64,000 nt of DNA, taken from assembly GCA_937911325.1 (NCBI GenBank), contig CALDSD010000068.1, positions 1-64,000 of the forward strand. Direction: 5' to 3'. This document shows, piece after piece, positions 26,430-35,800 of the stretch (position 1 is the stretch's first letter; the number at the start of each line of letters is the position of its first letter). The position numbers and the translations under genes were made by a program. This DNA is from an uncultured Neomegalonema sp. (GTDB taxonomy: Bacteria > Pseudomonadota > Alphaproteobacteria > Rhodobacterales > Rhodobacteraceae). The notes below the pieces were generated by a model. It was not told where the DNA came from. It was given only the letters and a program-made list of their open reading frames with translations, and searched no databases.

Positions 26430-27449
26430 TTAGAATCCTTCGAGGACAAGCTTGCCTTTCGCGGTCCCCGTTTCCAGAAACGCGTGGGCTCTTTTCAGGT
26501 TGGTCGCGTTGACGACCCCCAGCGTTTCGGTCGCGGTCGACTTGATCCGCCCTTCGTCCAGCAGGGCTGCGACCTCATTCAGGATCTGGCTTTGCCGCCC
26601 CATGTCGGCTGTCTGGAACAGCGAGCGTGTGTACATGAACTCCCAATGGATCGACGCGCTCTTCGCCTTGAACGGTTTGATGTCGAACGCGTCGGGGTCG
26701 TCGATCAATCCGAAACGACCCTGCGGCGCGATCAACTCGCCGATCTGCTCGCCGTAAAGCTCGGTTCGGTTCGTGGAGAAGACATAAGCCGGCTGCCCGA
26801 CGCCGAGCGCTTCGACCTGGGGTGGGAGCGGTTGGCCATGGTCGATGACGTGATGCGCTCCGAGATCGCGCACCCATGCCTGAGTTTCCGGCCGTGACGC
26901 GGTTGCGATGACCGTCAGATCAGTCAGCGCCCGCAGCAGCTGGATCGCGATCGATCCGACGCCGCCTGCGCCGCCGATGATCAGAACAGCAGCCGCAGCG
27001 CCGGGAACCGGTTCATGAACCCGCAAACGGTCGAACAGCATCTCATGTGCGGTGAGCGTGGTCAGCGGCAGCGCCGCGGCTTCGGCGTCCGTGGCCGAGG
27101 TTGGTTTCGCCCCGACAATCCGTTCATCCACGAGATGGTATTCGGAGTTGGCTCCTGGACGATCGATCGCGCCCGCGTACCAGACCTGATCGCCTGGTTT
27201 GAATTGGCTGACCTCCGGGCCGGTTTCGACGACCTCGCCGACGGCGTCCCATCCGAGCACCGCAGGCGCATCGCCTTCTGGCGCGCGCAGCTGCCGGATC
27301 TTGTAGTCGACCGGATTGACCGAGATCGCCCGAACCCGCACGAGCAGGTCGCGCCCGGTCGCGGTGGGCGTGTCCATCTCGAAGTCGATAAGGGCGTCGT
27401 CTCGGTCGATTGGTCCTGTTCTCGTATAGCCAACGGCTTTCATGATCAT
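26430..27449 (-). CDS. Zinc-type alcohol dehydrogenase-like / quinone oxidoreductase
   Basis: A 339-residue MDR-superfamily NADPH oxidoreductase. The sequence MKAVGYTRTGPI, SVNPVDYKIRQLRAP, GWDAVGEVVETGPEV and the Rossmann motif GGAGGVGSIAIQLLR are those of the zinc-binding alcohol dehydrogenase-like/QOR family; structural zinc cysteines are absent. It probably reduces quinones or enones. The frame is open to 27755, but ATG 27449 overlaps the SDR stop as ATGA and homology starts there; ATG 27443 (8 bases after AGGA) is equally possible. Part of a four-gene run reading away from an HxlR regulator. Confidence 0.86.
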   Translation of the reverse strand: MIMKAVGYTRTGPIDRDDALIDFEMDTPTATGRDLLVRVRAISVNPVDYKIRQLRAPEGDAPAVLGWDAVGEVVETGPEVSQFKPGDQVWYAGAIDRPGANSEYHLVDERIVGAKPTSATDAEAAALPLTTLTAHEMLFDRLRVHEPVPGAAAAVLIIGGAGGVGSIAIQLLRALTDLTVIATASRPETQAWVRDLGAHHVIDHGQPLPPQVEALGVGQPAYVFSTNRTELYGEQIGELIAPQGRFGLIDDPDAFDIKPFKAKSASIHWEFMYTRSLFQTADMGRQSQILNEVAALLDEGRIKSTATETLGVVNATNLKRAHAFLETGTAKGKLVLEGF

Positions 27450-28258
27450 GTTCCTGTGGAAAGGGAGGTGATGATGTCTTCGACGGCGGCGACGACGTTG
27501 TTGATCTTCACGTGGTCCAACCCGTCGCGATGCGGTGGGGCGAAGCGGCCGCTGTCGTTGTCGAAGTATTTCCCGCTGGCGGTTGCGAACTCGTCCGAAA
27601 GCGCCGCGCGCACCAGGATTTCGGCGCCGATCGACAGGTCGTTTCCAGCCACGCCGAACCCTTCTTTGACCATCTTGCTCGCGAGCAAAGATCCGGGATT
27701 GACGGAGACTACGACGGGCCCGCTTCTCAGCTCCTCGGCCAGAGACTTCGTCCACATCGTGATCGCCAGTTTGCTCTGCGCGTAGGCCTGCATGTCCTCC
27801 ACTCTGATCTGACCACGGAGGGCCTCGATCTGAACGGGGGCTTGCGCGGCGGAGGACAGATTGACCACCCGGCCCGACGCTGGGATCTGCGGCAGCAGCA
27901 ACCTTGTCAGTCGATAGGGGGCGATCGTGTTGACGACGAAGCGGGCGTCGAGATCGTCCGCTGTGATCGGGTCGCGTGTTTTGTAGACGCCGGCGTTGTT
28001 GATCAGAACGTCGAGCGGGGCGCCGCGTGCGGCGACCGCTTTGGCGAGAGCGTCGACATCCGCGAGCGAAGACAGATCCGCTTTGAACGTCTCAATCGCT
28101 GCGCCATCGGTATGTTTGGCGACGGTCTGCATCGCCGCGGCGAGTTTCTCGGAACTGCGGCCATGCATCAGCACGGTATGCCCGTCCGCCGCCAGCAGCT
28201 TCGCGGTCTCCAGACCAATGCCGTCGGTCGAACCGGTGATCAGGATGGTCTTGCTCAT
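27446..28258 (-). CDS. Short-chain dehydrogenase/reductase
   Basis: A 270-residue SDR with cofactor motif TGSTDGIG (residues 8-15), NNAG at 87-90, and catalytic Ser135/136, Tyr159 and Lys163 (YAQSK). The substrate is unknown. It sits between an LLM-class oxidoreductase and a quinone oxidoreductase-like gene. It overlaps the latter by ATGA and is 9 bases from the former, so this is one transcription unit. Confidence 0.88.
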   Translation of the reverse strand: MSKTILITGSTDGIGLETAKLLAADGHTVLMHGRSSEKLAAAMQTVAKHTDGAAIETFKADLSSLADVDALAKAVAARGAPLDVLINNAGVYKTRDPITADDLDARFVVNTIAPYRLTRLLLPQIPASGRVVNLSSAAQAPVQIEALRGQIRVEDMQAYAQSKLAITMWTKSLAEELRSGPVVVSVNPGSLLASKMVKEGFGVAGNDLSIGAEILVRAALSDEFATASGKYFDNDSGRFAPPHRDGLDHVKINNVVAAVEDIITSLSTGT

Positions 28259-28267
28259 GAGGGGGTT

Positions 28268-29257
28268 TCACTCCGTTGCGAAGCGCGGCAGGATTTCGTC
28301 TGCTAGACGCTTCAAGGTGTCGTCGGTGTCGAGTTGGTTGAAACGCAGGTTCAGGGCGACGTGATTGACGCCGATGCCTTCGAGGTCTTCGAGATGCGCG
28401 CGCAGGTGGCGGACGCCACTCTGGAAGCCGAGATAAATCGGTCGCGGAGCTGCGTCGGGATCTTCAACAAGGTCGATGTACAAGGACTGCATCAGCGGCT
28501 TTGGCGGTTGACCGCGGGCTTCGACGCGATCCCGCCAACCGCTGACGATGCGGCCTTGCACAGGAACGTTCCGGGGATAGGTCATCCATCCGTCGGCGTT
28601 GCCTGCGATCCAGTCTGGGTCCTGCTGGCTGCCGCCGGTCACCAGCAGCGGCAGCCGAGCTCCTGCGGGCTTCGGCGCCATGTCGATCCCTCCGCCTGGA
28701 GAACCGAACGTGTTCTTGAACTCCGGCGCCGTCTCGCCCATGCGGCGGATGTACTCGAAGCTGTCGCGAAACCGCGCCCCGCGCTCGGAAAACGTCGCAT
28801 TCATCGCCGGAAACTCTTCCGGACGATCGCCAGACGCCACGCCGAGGATCAGCCGCCCCTGTGAAAGCGCGTCCACACTCGCCGCCGCCTTGGCGACATG
28901 GGCTGGGTGTCGGAGCGGCAGAATGATGCTGGCGACGCCGAGCGCAATCCGATCCGTGCGGCCCGCGAGCATGCCCAGATAGACGAACGGGTCATAGACC
29001 TGGCCGACATCCCCAAAGGACGGGACTTCGAAGGGTATGTCGCGCAGCCAGACCGCAGCGAAGCCGAGCTGCTCCGCCAAGATGATCCGGTCGCTCTGTC
29101 CCGCCATCGTCGGGTGCGCTCCCACTGGATAGGCCTCGACCGGAGCGACGAGGCCGACCGTCAATCGGCCTGCTCTGAAGGTCCGGGCGAAGCCAGGGTT
29201 GATCAGCTCGAACGGCGTGATCGCCTCGGTGGGAAGATTTTTTTGAGGTGACAGCAT
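28268..29257 (-). CDS. LLM-class flavin-dependent oxidoreductase
   Basis: A 329-residue luciferase-like monooxygenase fold protein (TIGR03571-type LLM oxidoreductase pattern). AEQLGFAAVWLRDIPFEVPSF and ALGVASIILPLRHPAHVAKAAASVDALSQGRLILGVASGDRPEEF (cited in part) show the barrel and flavin region. It probably uses FMNH2 or acts as a flavin reductase partner. The frame extends to 29407; ATG 29257 is chosen because it begins the homologous MLSPQKNLPTEAI region, although its ribosome site (AGAGACGG) is weak. Confidence 0.84.
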   Translation of the reverse strand: MLSPQKNLPTEAITPFELINPGFARTFRAGRLTVGLVAPVEAYPVGAHPTMAGQSDRIILAEQLGFAAVWLRDIPFEVPSFGDVGQVYDPFVYLGMLAGRTDRIALGVASIILPLRHPAHVAKAAASVDALSQGRLILGVASGDRPEEFPAMNATFSERGARFRDSFEYIRRMGETAPEFKNTFGSPGGGIDMAPKPAGARLPLLVTGGSQQDPDWIAGNADGWMTYPRNVPVQGRIVSGWRDRVEARGQPPKPLMQSLYIDLVEDPDAAPRPIYLGFQSGVRHLRAHLEDLEGIGVNHVALNLRFNQLDTDDTLKRLADEILPRFATE

Positions 29258-29280
29258 CGGGTCCGTCTCTGCTTGGTTTG

Positions 29281-29589
29281 CTAGGCGAGATCGTCTTTTC
29301 CCGCGATCAGGGCGTGACGGCTGAGCGACCCGGCCGTTCGGGCCGCCAGATGCGACGCATAGGCTGGATCGTTCATGAAAGCGGCCGCAGCCTCTTTGGA
29401 CGGCCATTCGATGATGATGCGGAGCGCCGGCGCTTCACCGCCGCCGTCGCCTTCGAGCGTCTCATGGCTTGCGGTTCTCGCCAGGTATCGACCGCCATGC
29501 CGGGCGACAAGGGCGTTCGCGGCTGGCAGATAATCGGGGATCCACGCGTCGCTCGTCGGGGTCACCTCAAGAACGGAGTAGTAGGCCAC
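29281..29589 (-). CDS. DUF1330 family protein
   Basis: A 102-residue ferredoxin-like alpha/beta-barrel protein of the DUF1330 family: AYYSVLEVTPTSDAWIPDYLPAANALVARHGGRYLAR (cited in part) and IIIEWPSKEAAAAFMNDPAY are diagnostic. The function is unknown. The start is GTG at 29589 with AAGGAA about 9 bases upstream; the longer frame to 29685 would run into the hxlR start and has no ribosome site. First gene of the minus-strand run. Confidence 0.82.
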   Translation of the reverse strand: MAYYSVLEVTPTSDAWIPDYLPAANALVARHGGRYLARTASHETLEGDGGGEAPALRIIIEWPSKEAAAAFMNDPAYASHLAARTAGSLSRHALIAGKDDLA

Positions 29590-29643
29590 GTTGCGAAGTT
29601 CCTTTGACAAACCTAGGTCGCATCGGCATCTGATGTTCTGAGG

Positions 29644-29668
29644 AAATTTGCGCAAGTACGCACAATTT
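29644..29668. promoter_or_regulatory. Imperfect palindrome, candidate HxlR operator
   Basis: AAATTTGCG-CAAGTA-CGCACAATTT: near-symmetric arms (one extra base in the right arm) between the divergent DUF1330 and hxlR genes, 18 bases before the hxlR ATG. A TTATAG at 29672-29677 could be the hxlR -10, which would place the operator over the promoter. Confidence 0.5.
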
Positions 29669-29685
29669 AGGCTTATAGGCACCAA

Positions 29686-30075
29686 ATGGATACCATGGAC
29701 GTTGATCGTCTCACGACCCCGAGGTTCTCACGATACGACTGTAGCGACGGGTGCCCGGTGGAAGCCGCGCTCGAGCTGATCTCTGGCAAGTGGAAAGGGT
29801 TGGCGCTCTATCACCTTGCCGATGGCGTGAAGCGTTTCACCGAACTGAAGCGGCTGGTCGGCGGCGTGACGCAGCGCACGCTGACCAAGCAGCTGCGGGA
29901 GCTCGAAGCAGACGGTTTGGTCTCCCGAAAGGTGTATCCCGTCGTTCCGCCGAAGGTTGAGTACGCCCTGACCGAGAAGGGTGAGGCCTTGATCCCGGTT
30001 CTCATCGCCTTGAGGAACTGGGGCGCCGCCTACGCGCTGCCGGAAAAAACTCCACAGATTGAAGAAAAGAGCTGA
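29686..30075 (+). CDS. HxlR-family transcriptional regulator
   Basis: A 129-residue winged-helix regulator. The HxlR signature is complete: CPVEAALELISGKWKGL, RFTELKRLVGGVTQRTLTKQLRELEADGLVSRKVY (cited in part) and PPKVEYALTEKG. Cys19 and Cys23 near the N-terminus match redox-sensing or electrophile-sensing cysteines in some family members. It diverges from the DUF1330-LLM-SDR-QOR genes. Regulators of this class often respond to quinones or aldehydes that such enzymes detoxify. ATG 29695 is an alternative start. Confidence 0.88.
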   Translation: MDTMDVDRLTTPRFSRYDCSDGCPVEAALELISGKWKGLALYHLADGVKRFTELKRLVGGVTQRTLTKQLRELEADGLVSRKVYPVVPPKVEYALTEKGEALIPVLIALRNWGAAYALPEKTPQIEEKS

Positions 30076-30088
30076 GAACGAAGGCCTT

Positions 30089-30105
30089 TGCATAGTTTTT
30101 ATGCA
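30089..30105 (+). terminator. Small hairpin downstream of hxlR
   Basis: TGCATA and TATGCA form a perfect 6-bp stem around GTTTT. It is A/T-rich with no following U-tract, so at best it is a weak terminator. The rest of the 171-base gap to the next gene holds a TTGACG (30110-30115) and a GGGGAGG 15 bases before the next ATG. Confidence 0.3.
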
Positions 30106-30246
30106 GGACTTGACGCCGATTAATTATTGGACAGTGCATCGGTCCGTGTCAGACTGATGACGGTGATTTTTCAAGGGCGTGTCGCGTTCGGCATGATGTG
30201 TTTTCTAGGGCATGAACGCCTTAAGGGGAGGTGCGAATAGACCTGG

Positions 30247-31749
30247 ATGGCCGAACTCAAGGCGTTTCGAGATCCCACCGAACCTGCGCTTCTGGCGAAC
30301 TATAAACGCGGCGCTTCTTTTTGCGAGCTCATGGGCGACGGCGCGGACGAACGTCCCAGGCTTCTGCAGTTTTGGCGGCGTTTAGAGCAACTGCGTTCGA
30401 GCGAATTGTCCGAGCGCGCGGCCGACGCTCTGACCGAATTGCACGAGCGCGGCGTGACCTTCACCGTTTACACCGAAAAGGACGAGATTGACCGGGCGCT
30501 GCCGTTCGACGTGATCCCGCGCGTGCTGCCCGCATCAGAGTGGGAGACCCTCGAAAAGGGGGTCGTTCAGCGCGTCGCGGCGATCAACGCGTTCCTGTGG
30601 GACGTCTATCACGACCAGAAAATCCTGAAGGACGGGATCGTCCCTCGCGAGTTGGTTCTCGGCAACGAGAACTTCCGCAAGGAGATGATCGGGGTGGATG
30701 TGCCGAATGGAACCTACGCCCATATCTGCGGGGTCGATCTGGTTCGCAACGCAGCCGGCCAGTTCATGGTTCTCGAAGACAACGCGCGGACGCCTTCGGG
30801 CGTGTCCTACGTGGTCGAAAACCGCCACTTGATGCAGCGCGCTTTCCCGGATCTGCTTCAGGGGTTCAATGTCCGCGAGGTGTCGTCTTACGGGCAGAAC
30901 CTACGGGACAAGCTGCTCGAATGCGCGCCTGCGGCCTGTGATGATCCCAAGCTCGTGCTGCTGTCGCCGGGCGTGTTCAACTCTGCTTATTACGAGCACA
31001 TCTTCCTCGCCCGCGAGATGGGTGTGCCGCTGGTCGAAGGGCGCGATCTGGTCGTGATCGACGATCGGGTTTTCGCAAAGACGGTGGCCGGTCTGTCGCC
31101 GGTGGACGTGATTTATCGTCGGATCGACGACAACTTCCTCGACCCGAAAGTCTTCAATCCTGACAGCATGCTCGGGGTTCCGGGGCTTGTGGACTGCATG
31201 CGCGCCGGCACGGTGACGATCGCCAATGCGCCAGGCGCGGGCGTCGCCGACGACAAGGCGATCTACGCTTACATGCCGCGCATCATCGACTACTACCTCA
31301 GCGAAGAGGCGATTTTGCCGAACGTCGAGACGCATATCTGCCGAGAGCCCGAGGCGCTGCAATACACGCTGGATCATCTCGATGAGCTTGTGGTCAAGCC
31401 CGTCGGCGAGTCGGGCGGTTACGGGATCGTGGTCGGACCTCGGGCGACGACGGAAGAGCTTGAGGACGTCCGCAAGGCGCTGAAGGAGGACCCCGCCAAC
31501 TACATCGCGCAGCCGATGATCCAGCTCTCTGTCTGTCCCACCGTCACCGAGGAAGGCGTGGCGCCGCGTCATGTCGATCTCAGACCGTTCGCTGTCACTG
31601 GTCGCGACACGTGGGTGCTGCCGGGAGGCCTGACGCGCGTGGCGCTGAAGAAAGGCTCGATCATCGTCAATTCCAGTCAGGGCGGCGGGACGAAGGACAC
31701 CTGGGTTTTGGAGCCCGGTCAGAGCGGCGACGGGGTCGCTGGCGCATAA
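30247..31749 (+). CDS. Circularly permuted ATP-grasp protein (DUF404/DUF407), set A
   Basis: A 500-residue predicted ATP-dependent carboxylate-amine ligase with the circularly permuted ATP-grasp fold. Diagnostic segments are FLWDVYHDQKILKDGIVP, VLEDNARTPSGVSYVVENR, DVIYRRIDDNFLDP, VVKPVGESGGYGIVVGP and a C-terminal GGLTRVALKKGSIIVNSSQGGGTKDTW (in part). Family theory (Iyer and Aravind) places these enzymes in uncharacterised peptide-synthesis systems with alpha-E and transglutaminase proteins, exactly the neighbours here. The ATG is fixed by an in-frame stop 9 bases upstream, but the nearest Shine-Dalgarno (GGGGAGG) is unusually far at 15 bases. Its stop overlaps the next start as TAATG. Confidence 0.9.
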   Translation: MAELKAFRDPTEPALLANYKRGASFCELMGDGADERPRLLQFWRRLEQLRSSELSERAADALTELHERGVTFTVYTEKDEIDRALPFDVIPRVLPASEWETLEKGVVQRVAAINAFLWDVYHDQKILKDGIVPRELVLGNENFRKEMIGVDVPNGTYAHICGVDLVRNAAGQFMVLEDNARTPSGVSYVVENRHLMQRAFPDLLQGFNVREVSSYGQNLRDKLLECAPAACDDPKLVLLSPGVFNSAYYEHIFLAREMGVPLVEGRDLVVIDDRVFAKTVAGLSPVDVIYRRIDDNFLDPKVFNPDSMLGVPGLVDCMRAGTVTIANAPGAGVADDKAIYAYMPRIIDYYLSEEAILPNVETHICREPEALQYTLDHLDELVVKPVGESGGYGIVVGPRATTEELEDVRKALKEDPANYIAQPMIQLSVCPTVTEEGVAPRHVDLRPFAVTGRDTWVLPGGLTRVALKKGSIIVNSSQGGGTKDTWVLEPGQSGDGVAGA

Positions 31750-32795
31750 TGGACCATTTGCTCGCCCGGCACGCCGACTGTTTGTTCTGGCTTGGCCGCT
31801 ACATCGAGCGCGCCGCCAGCCTCAGCCGCGTTCTCATGGTGCAGACGGCGTTCGACCGGGGTCGCGCCGGTGGGGCGGGTTGGGCGTGGATCCTGGCGCT
31901 CTACGACGAAAGCAAACCATTTCTGGAACGCTACGGCGAGACTTCGGCCGAGAACGTCATCGACTACTACCTGGCGGATCGCGAACATGGCGGCTCCATT
32001 GCGAGCTCGATCATGGCGGCGCGCGACAATGCGCGTGCGCTCCGGGCGATGATCTCGACGGACTTCTGGATGCAGATCAACCGCCTGCACAAGAGGGTCG
32101 CCACCTTCGACACACAGGCGCGGTCGGAGAAACGTCTGGCCCAAACCTGCGAGAAGCTGCAGACCGATTGCTACGCGCTTTTGGGCACGGCGGAAGCCAC
32201 GTTCTACCGCGACGCTGGGTGGCGCTTTTTCCGCATGGGCGTGGAGATCGAGCGCGCAGATCAGATGAGCCGATTGCTCGATGTTCGTTTCGCCCAGCTG
32301 AAAACAGGGACGGCCGATCGCGGCGACGCGATGGGAGACTTCGCGTTCTGGTCGGTGCTGCTGCGCGCCTGTGGCGGACATCACGCCTACCGTCGGACGG
32401 TCGTCGGCCCGATGCAGCCGGAGACCGTCGCGCGCTTTTTGATTTTTGATCAGAGTTTCGCACGCTCTTTGGGGCATTCGGTCCATGCGATCGAGCGTTT
32501 GGCCAACGAGCTGCGCAGCGTCTGCTATCTCTCAACTCCGCCAAGCGTGCTTGAACGTATCGAGAGCCTGCGCGGTTTGCTCGATCTCGCGGCTCAGGAA
32601 CCCGGGTTCATCGGACATCTGCACGACATGAACGATGCGCTGCAGCGGCGACTGGCGGATTTGACCGGTCAGTTGGGCCGGACCTATTTCAAGCAATCTG
32701 ATCCTGAAGAACCAGTCGCGGTCGAGGAAGACGGGGCGCCTGTCGACGCGCCCGCCGCGACACAAACCCAATCCCAGACGCAATCGCTCGACTGA
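31749..32795 (+). CDS. Alpha-E domain protein (DUF403), set A
   Basis: A 348-residue all-helical alpha-E (DUF403) protein. The diagnostic N-terminus is HADCLFWLGRYIERAASLSRVLM, and Arg/Glu pairs recur in the helices (GWRFFRMGVEIERADQMSRLLDVR, in part). The tail after residue 315 is low-complexity and Gln/Pro-rich (QTQSQTQSLD). The biochemical role is unknown; it always accompanies the circularly permuted ATP-grasp. TAATG overlap with the upstream gene implies coupled translation. The longer frame from 31611 lies inside the ATP-grasp gene and is rejected. Confidence 0.9.
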   Translation: MDHLLARHADCLFWLGRYIERAASLSRVLMVQTAFDRGRAGGAGWAWILALYDESKPFLERYGETSAENVIDYYLADREHGGSIASSIMAARDNARALRAMISTDFWMQINRLHKRVATFDTQARSEKRLAQTCEKLQTDCYALLGTAEATFYRDAGWRFFRMGVEIERADQMSRLLDVRFAQLKTGTADRGDAMGDFAFWSVLLRACGGHHAYRRTVVGPMQPETVARFLIFDQSFARSLGHSVHAIERLANELRSVCYLSTPPSVLERIESLRGLLDLAAQEPGFIGHLHDMNDALQRRLADLTGQLGRTYFKQSDPEEPVAVEEDGAPVDAPAATQTQSQTQSLD

Positions 32796-32843
32796 ACCGC
32801 TAGTCCGTCGCGATCCGCCAGATGACATAGAAGAGGTCCCCCG

Positions 32844-35800
32844 GTGTCGATCCAGGTCGCTCTCACTCACCGCACGTCATACAAATACGACCGACCGGTG
32901 CGCTTAGGACCGCAGGTTATTCGGCTGCGTCCCGCGCCGCACAGCCGGACCGAGATCCTCAGCTATTCGCTGACCTTGGCGCCGTCCGAGCACTTCTTGA
33001 ACTGGCAGCAAGACCCCTTTGGCAACTTCCTGGCCCGGATGGTTGCGACAGAGCCGACAGAAGAGTTCTCCGTCACCGTGGATCTGGTCGCATCGATGGC
33101 GACGCTGAACCCGTTCGACTTCTTCATCGAGGAAGAGGCGCGGCAATGGCCTTTCGCCTATGACCCGCTGCTGAAGGAGGATCTGGCGCCCTATCTCAAG
33201 GCCAACGCGGTTGGTCCGCATCTGAAGAAGTACCTCTCGGATCTGAAAGGCTTGCTGAAAGATGACGTGACGATCGATTTCATCGTCGCTCTGAACCAGA
33301 AACTCGAAAACGACATCGAGTATCTCATCCGGATGGAGCCCGGCGTGCAAAGCCCGGAAGAGACGCTCAAACGCGGCTCGGGCTCGTGTCGGGACAGCGC
33401 CTGGCTGATGGTGCAGATCCTGCGGAGCTTCGGCCTCGCGGCCCGGTTTGTTTCGGGGTATCTCATCCAGCTGAAGCCGGACGTGAAGCCGCTCGAAGGA
33501 CCGGTGGGGGCGGAAGAAGACTTCACCGACCTGCATGCGTGGACCGAGGTCTATCTGCCCGGCGCCGGTTGGGTCGGATTGGATCCGACCTCTGGCTTAT
33601 TGGCGAGCGAGGGGCATATTCCCGTCGCCGCGACGCCAAGCCCGCAAACGGCGGCGCCGATTTCCGGCGCGCATGAAAAGGCGGAAGTCTCCTTCGATTT
33701 CGAGATGGGCATTCGTCGCATCTTCGAAACTCCGCGGGTGACCAAGCCCTACTCCGACGAGCAGTGGGTGCGCATCGACGCCCTTGGCGATCAGGTTGAC
33801 GCGCGCCTGAGCGAGAATGACGTGCGTCTGACCATGGGCGGAGAGCCGACCTTCGTTTCTGCGATCGACATGGAGGGCGAAGAGTGGATGAACGGCGCGG
33901 TGGGCCCGACCAAGCGCCGCTACGCCGAGGATCTGACGCGGCGGTTGACTGCGCGGTTCGCCCCAGGCGGGCTGATGCATTTCGGTCAAGGCAAGTGGTA
34001 TCCGGGCGAACAACTGCCGCGCTGGGCGTTCGCGACCTACTGGCGTGATGACGGCGAAGCGTTGTGGGAGGCACCTGAGCTTATCGATCGCGAACAGCCG
34101 GTCAAGCCGGCCAAGGCGGCCGATGCCGAGCAGTTCATGGCGGCCCTCTGCGACCAGCTGGGTTTGCCGACGGACAGCGCCATGCCGGCCTATGAGGACG
34201 CCGCGCATTTTGCGTTGGTCGAGCAGAAGCTGCCGATCAATCTCGACGTCGCCGACAACAAGATCGAGGACAAGGCCGAGCGCGCGCGCGTCATCAAGAC
34301 CTTCGAGCGTGGTTTGGGCGAGCCCAGCGGCTACGTGCTGCCGATCCAGGTTTGGCAGCAAAAGGACCGAAAGCACCCGGCGCCGACCCGCCGCTGGGTC
34401 ACCGAGCGGTGGAAGCTGCGCCGTGGACGGTTGTTCCTGATGCCGGGCGACTCGCCTGTCGGCTTTCGCCTGCCAATCGGCGGGTTGCCGTACATTTCTC
34501 CAGCCGCTTATCCCTATGTGACGCCCTCCGATCCGATGCAGGATCGCGCGCCGCTGCCGGGGCGAGGCGCATTGCTGCAGCAGCGGCGCACCGAGACGCT
34601 CGAAGCGAGCTTCCCACCGCCCATCGACATGCCAAACGAGGTTGCCGGGGCGGTGCGGACAGCGATGACCGCCGAACCCCGAGACGGGCATTTGTGTCTT
34701 TTCCTGCCGCCGCTTGCAGACGCAGAGGATTATGCGGCGTTGACCGCGGCGATCGAAGAAACTGCGGCGAAGCTGGATCAACCTGTTCATATCGAAGGGT
34801 ACGAGCCGCCGCATGATCCACGGCTGAACAACATCAAGGTGACGCCGGATCCAGGCGTCATCGAGGTGAACATTCACCCAGCCAAGTCCTGGCGACAGGC
34901 GGTGGACACCACGACCGCGCTCTATGAAGAGGCCTTCGAGTGCCGACTGGGCACGGAAAAGTTCATGGTCGACGGCAAGCACAGCGGCACCGGCGGCGGC
35001 AACCACATCGTTCTTGGCGGCGCCACGCCGGCCGACAGCCCGTTTCTGCGGCGGCCGGATCTGCTGGCGAGCGTCATCACTTATTGGCAACACCATCCGT
35101 CGCTGTCGTATCTGTTCTCGGGGATGTTCATCGGGCCGACGAGCCAGGCGCCGCGCGTGGACGAGGCGCGCCACGAGGGGCTTTACGAGCTCGAGATCGC
35201 GATGAAGCAGTTGCCTCCGCGTGGACAGGACATCCCGCTGTGGCTGGTGGACCGACTGTTCCGCAATCTGCTGATCGACGTCAGCGGCAACACGCATCGC
35301 GCCGAGATCTGCATCGACAAGCTCTATTCTCCGGACGGGCCGGCCGGCCGCCTTGGTCTGGTGGAGTTCCGTTCCTTCGAGATGCCGCCGCACGCGCGGA
35401 TGAGCCTGGCGCAGCAGCTGCTTCTAAGAGCGCTGATCGCGTGGTTCTGGGACCAGCCCTATTCGGGTCGGCTGGCGCGCTGGGGAACGGATCTGCATGA
35501 CAAGTTCATGCTGCCGCACTTTGTGTGGTCCGATTTCCAGTCGGTGCTTGCAGACCTCCGCCGCGCGGGCTTTGCGTTTGAGGACGACTGGTTCGCCCCG
35601 CATTTCGAGTTCCGTTTCCCCCGTTACGGGGCGGTGACCTATGGCGACGTCACGATAGAGCTTCGCGGCGCGTTGGAGCCCTGGCACGTGTTGGGTGAAG
35701 AGGGCGTCGTCGGCGGCACCGCACGCTATGTCGACAGCTCGCTTGAGAGGCTGCAGGTGAAGGTCGACGGCGCGGACGATCGCCATGTGGTGGTGTGCGT

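Noticed and set aside
33597-35393. 598-codon minus-strand frame
   Set aside because: Antisense to the transglutaminase-DUF2126 gene; composition is that of a shadow frame.
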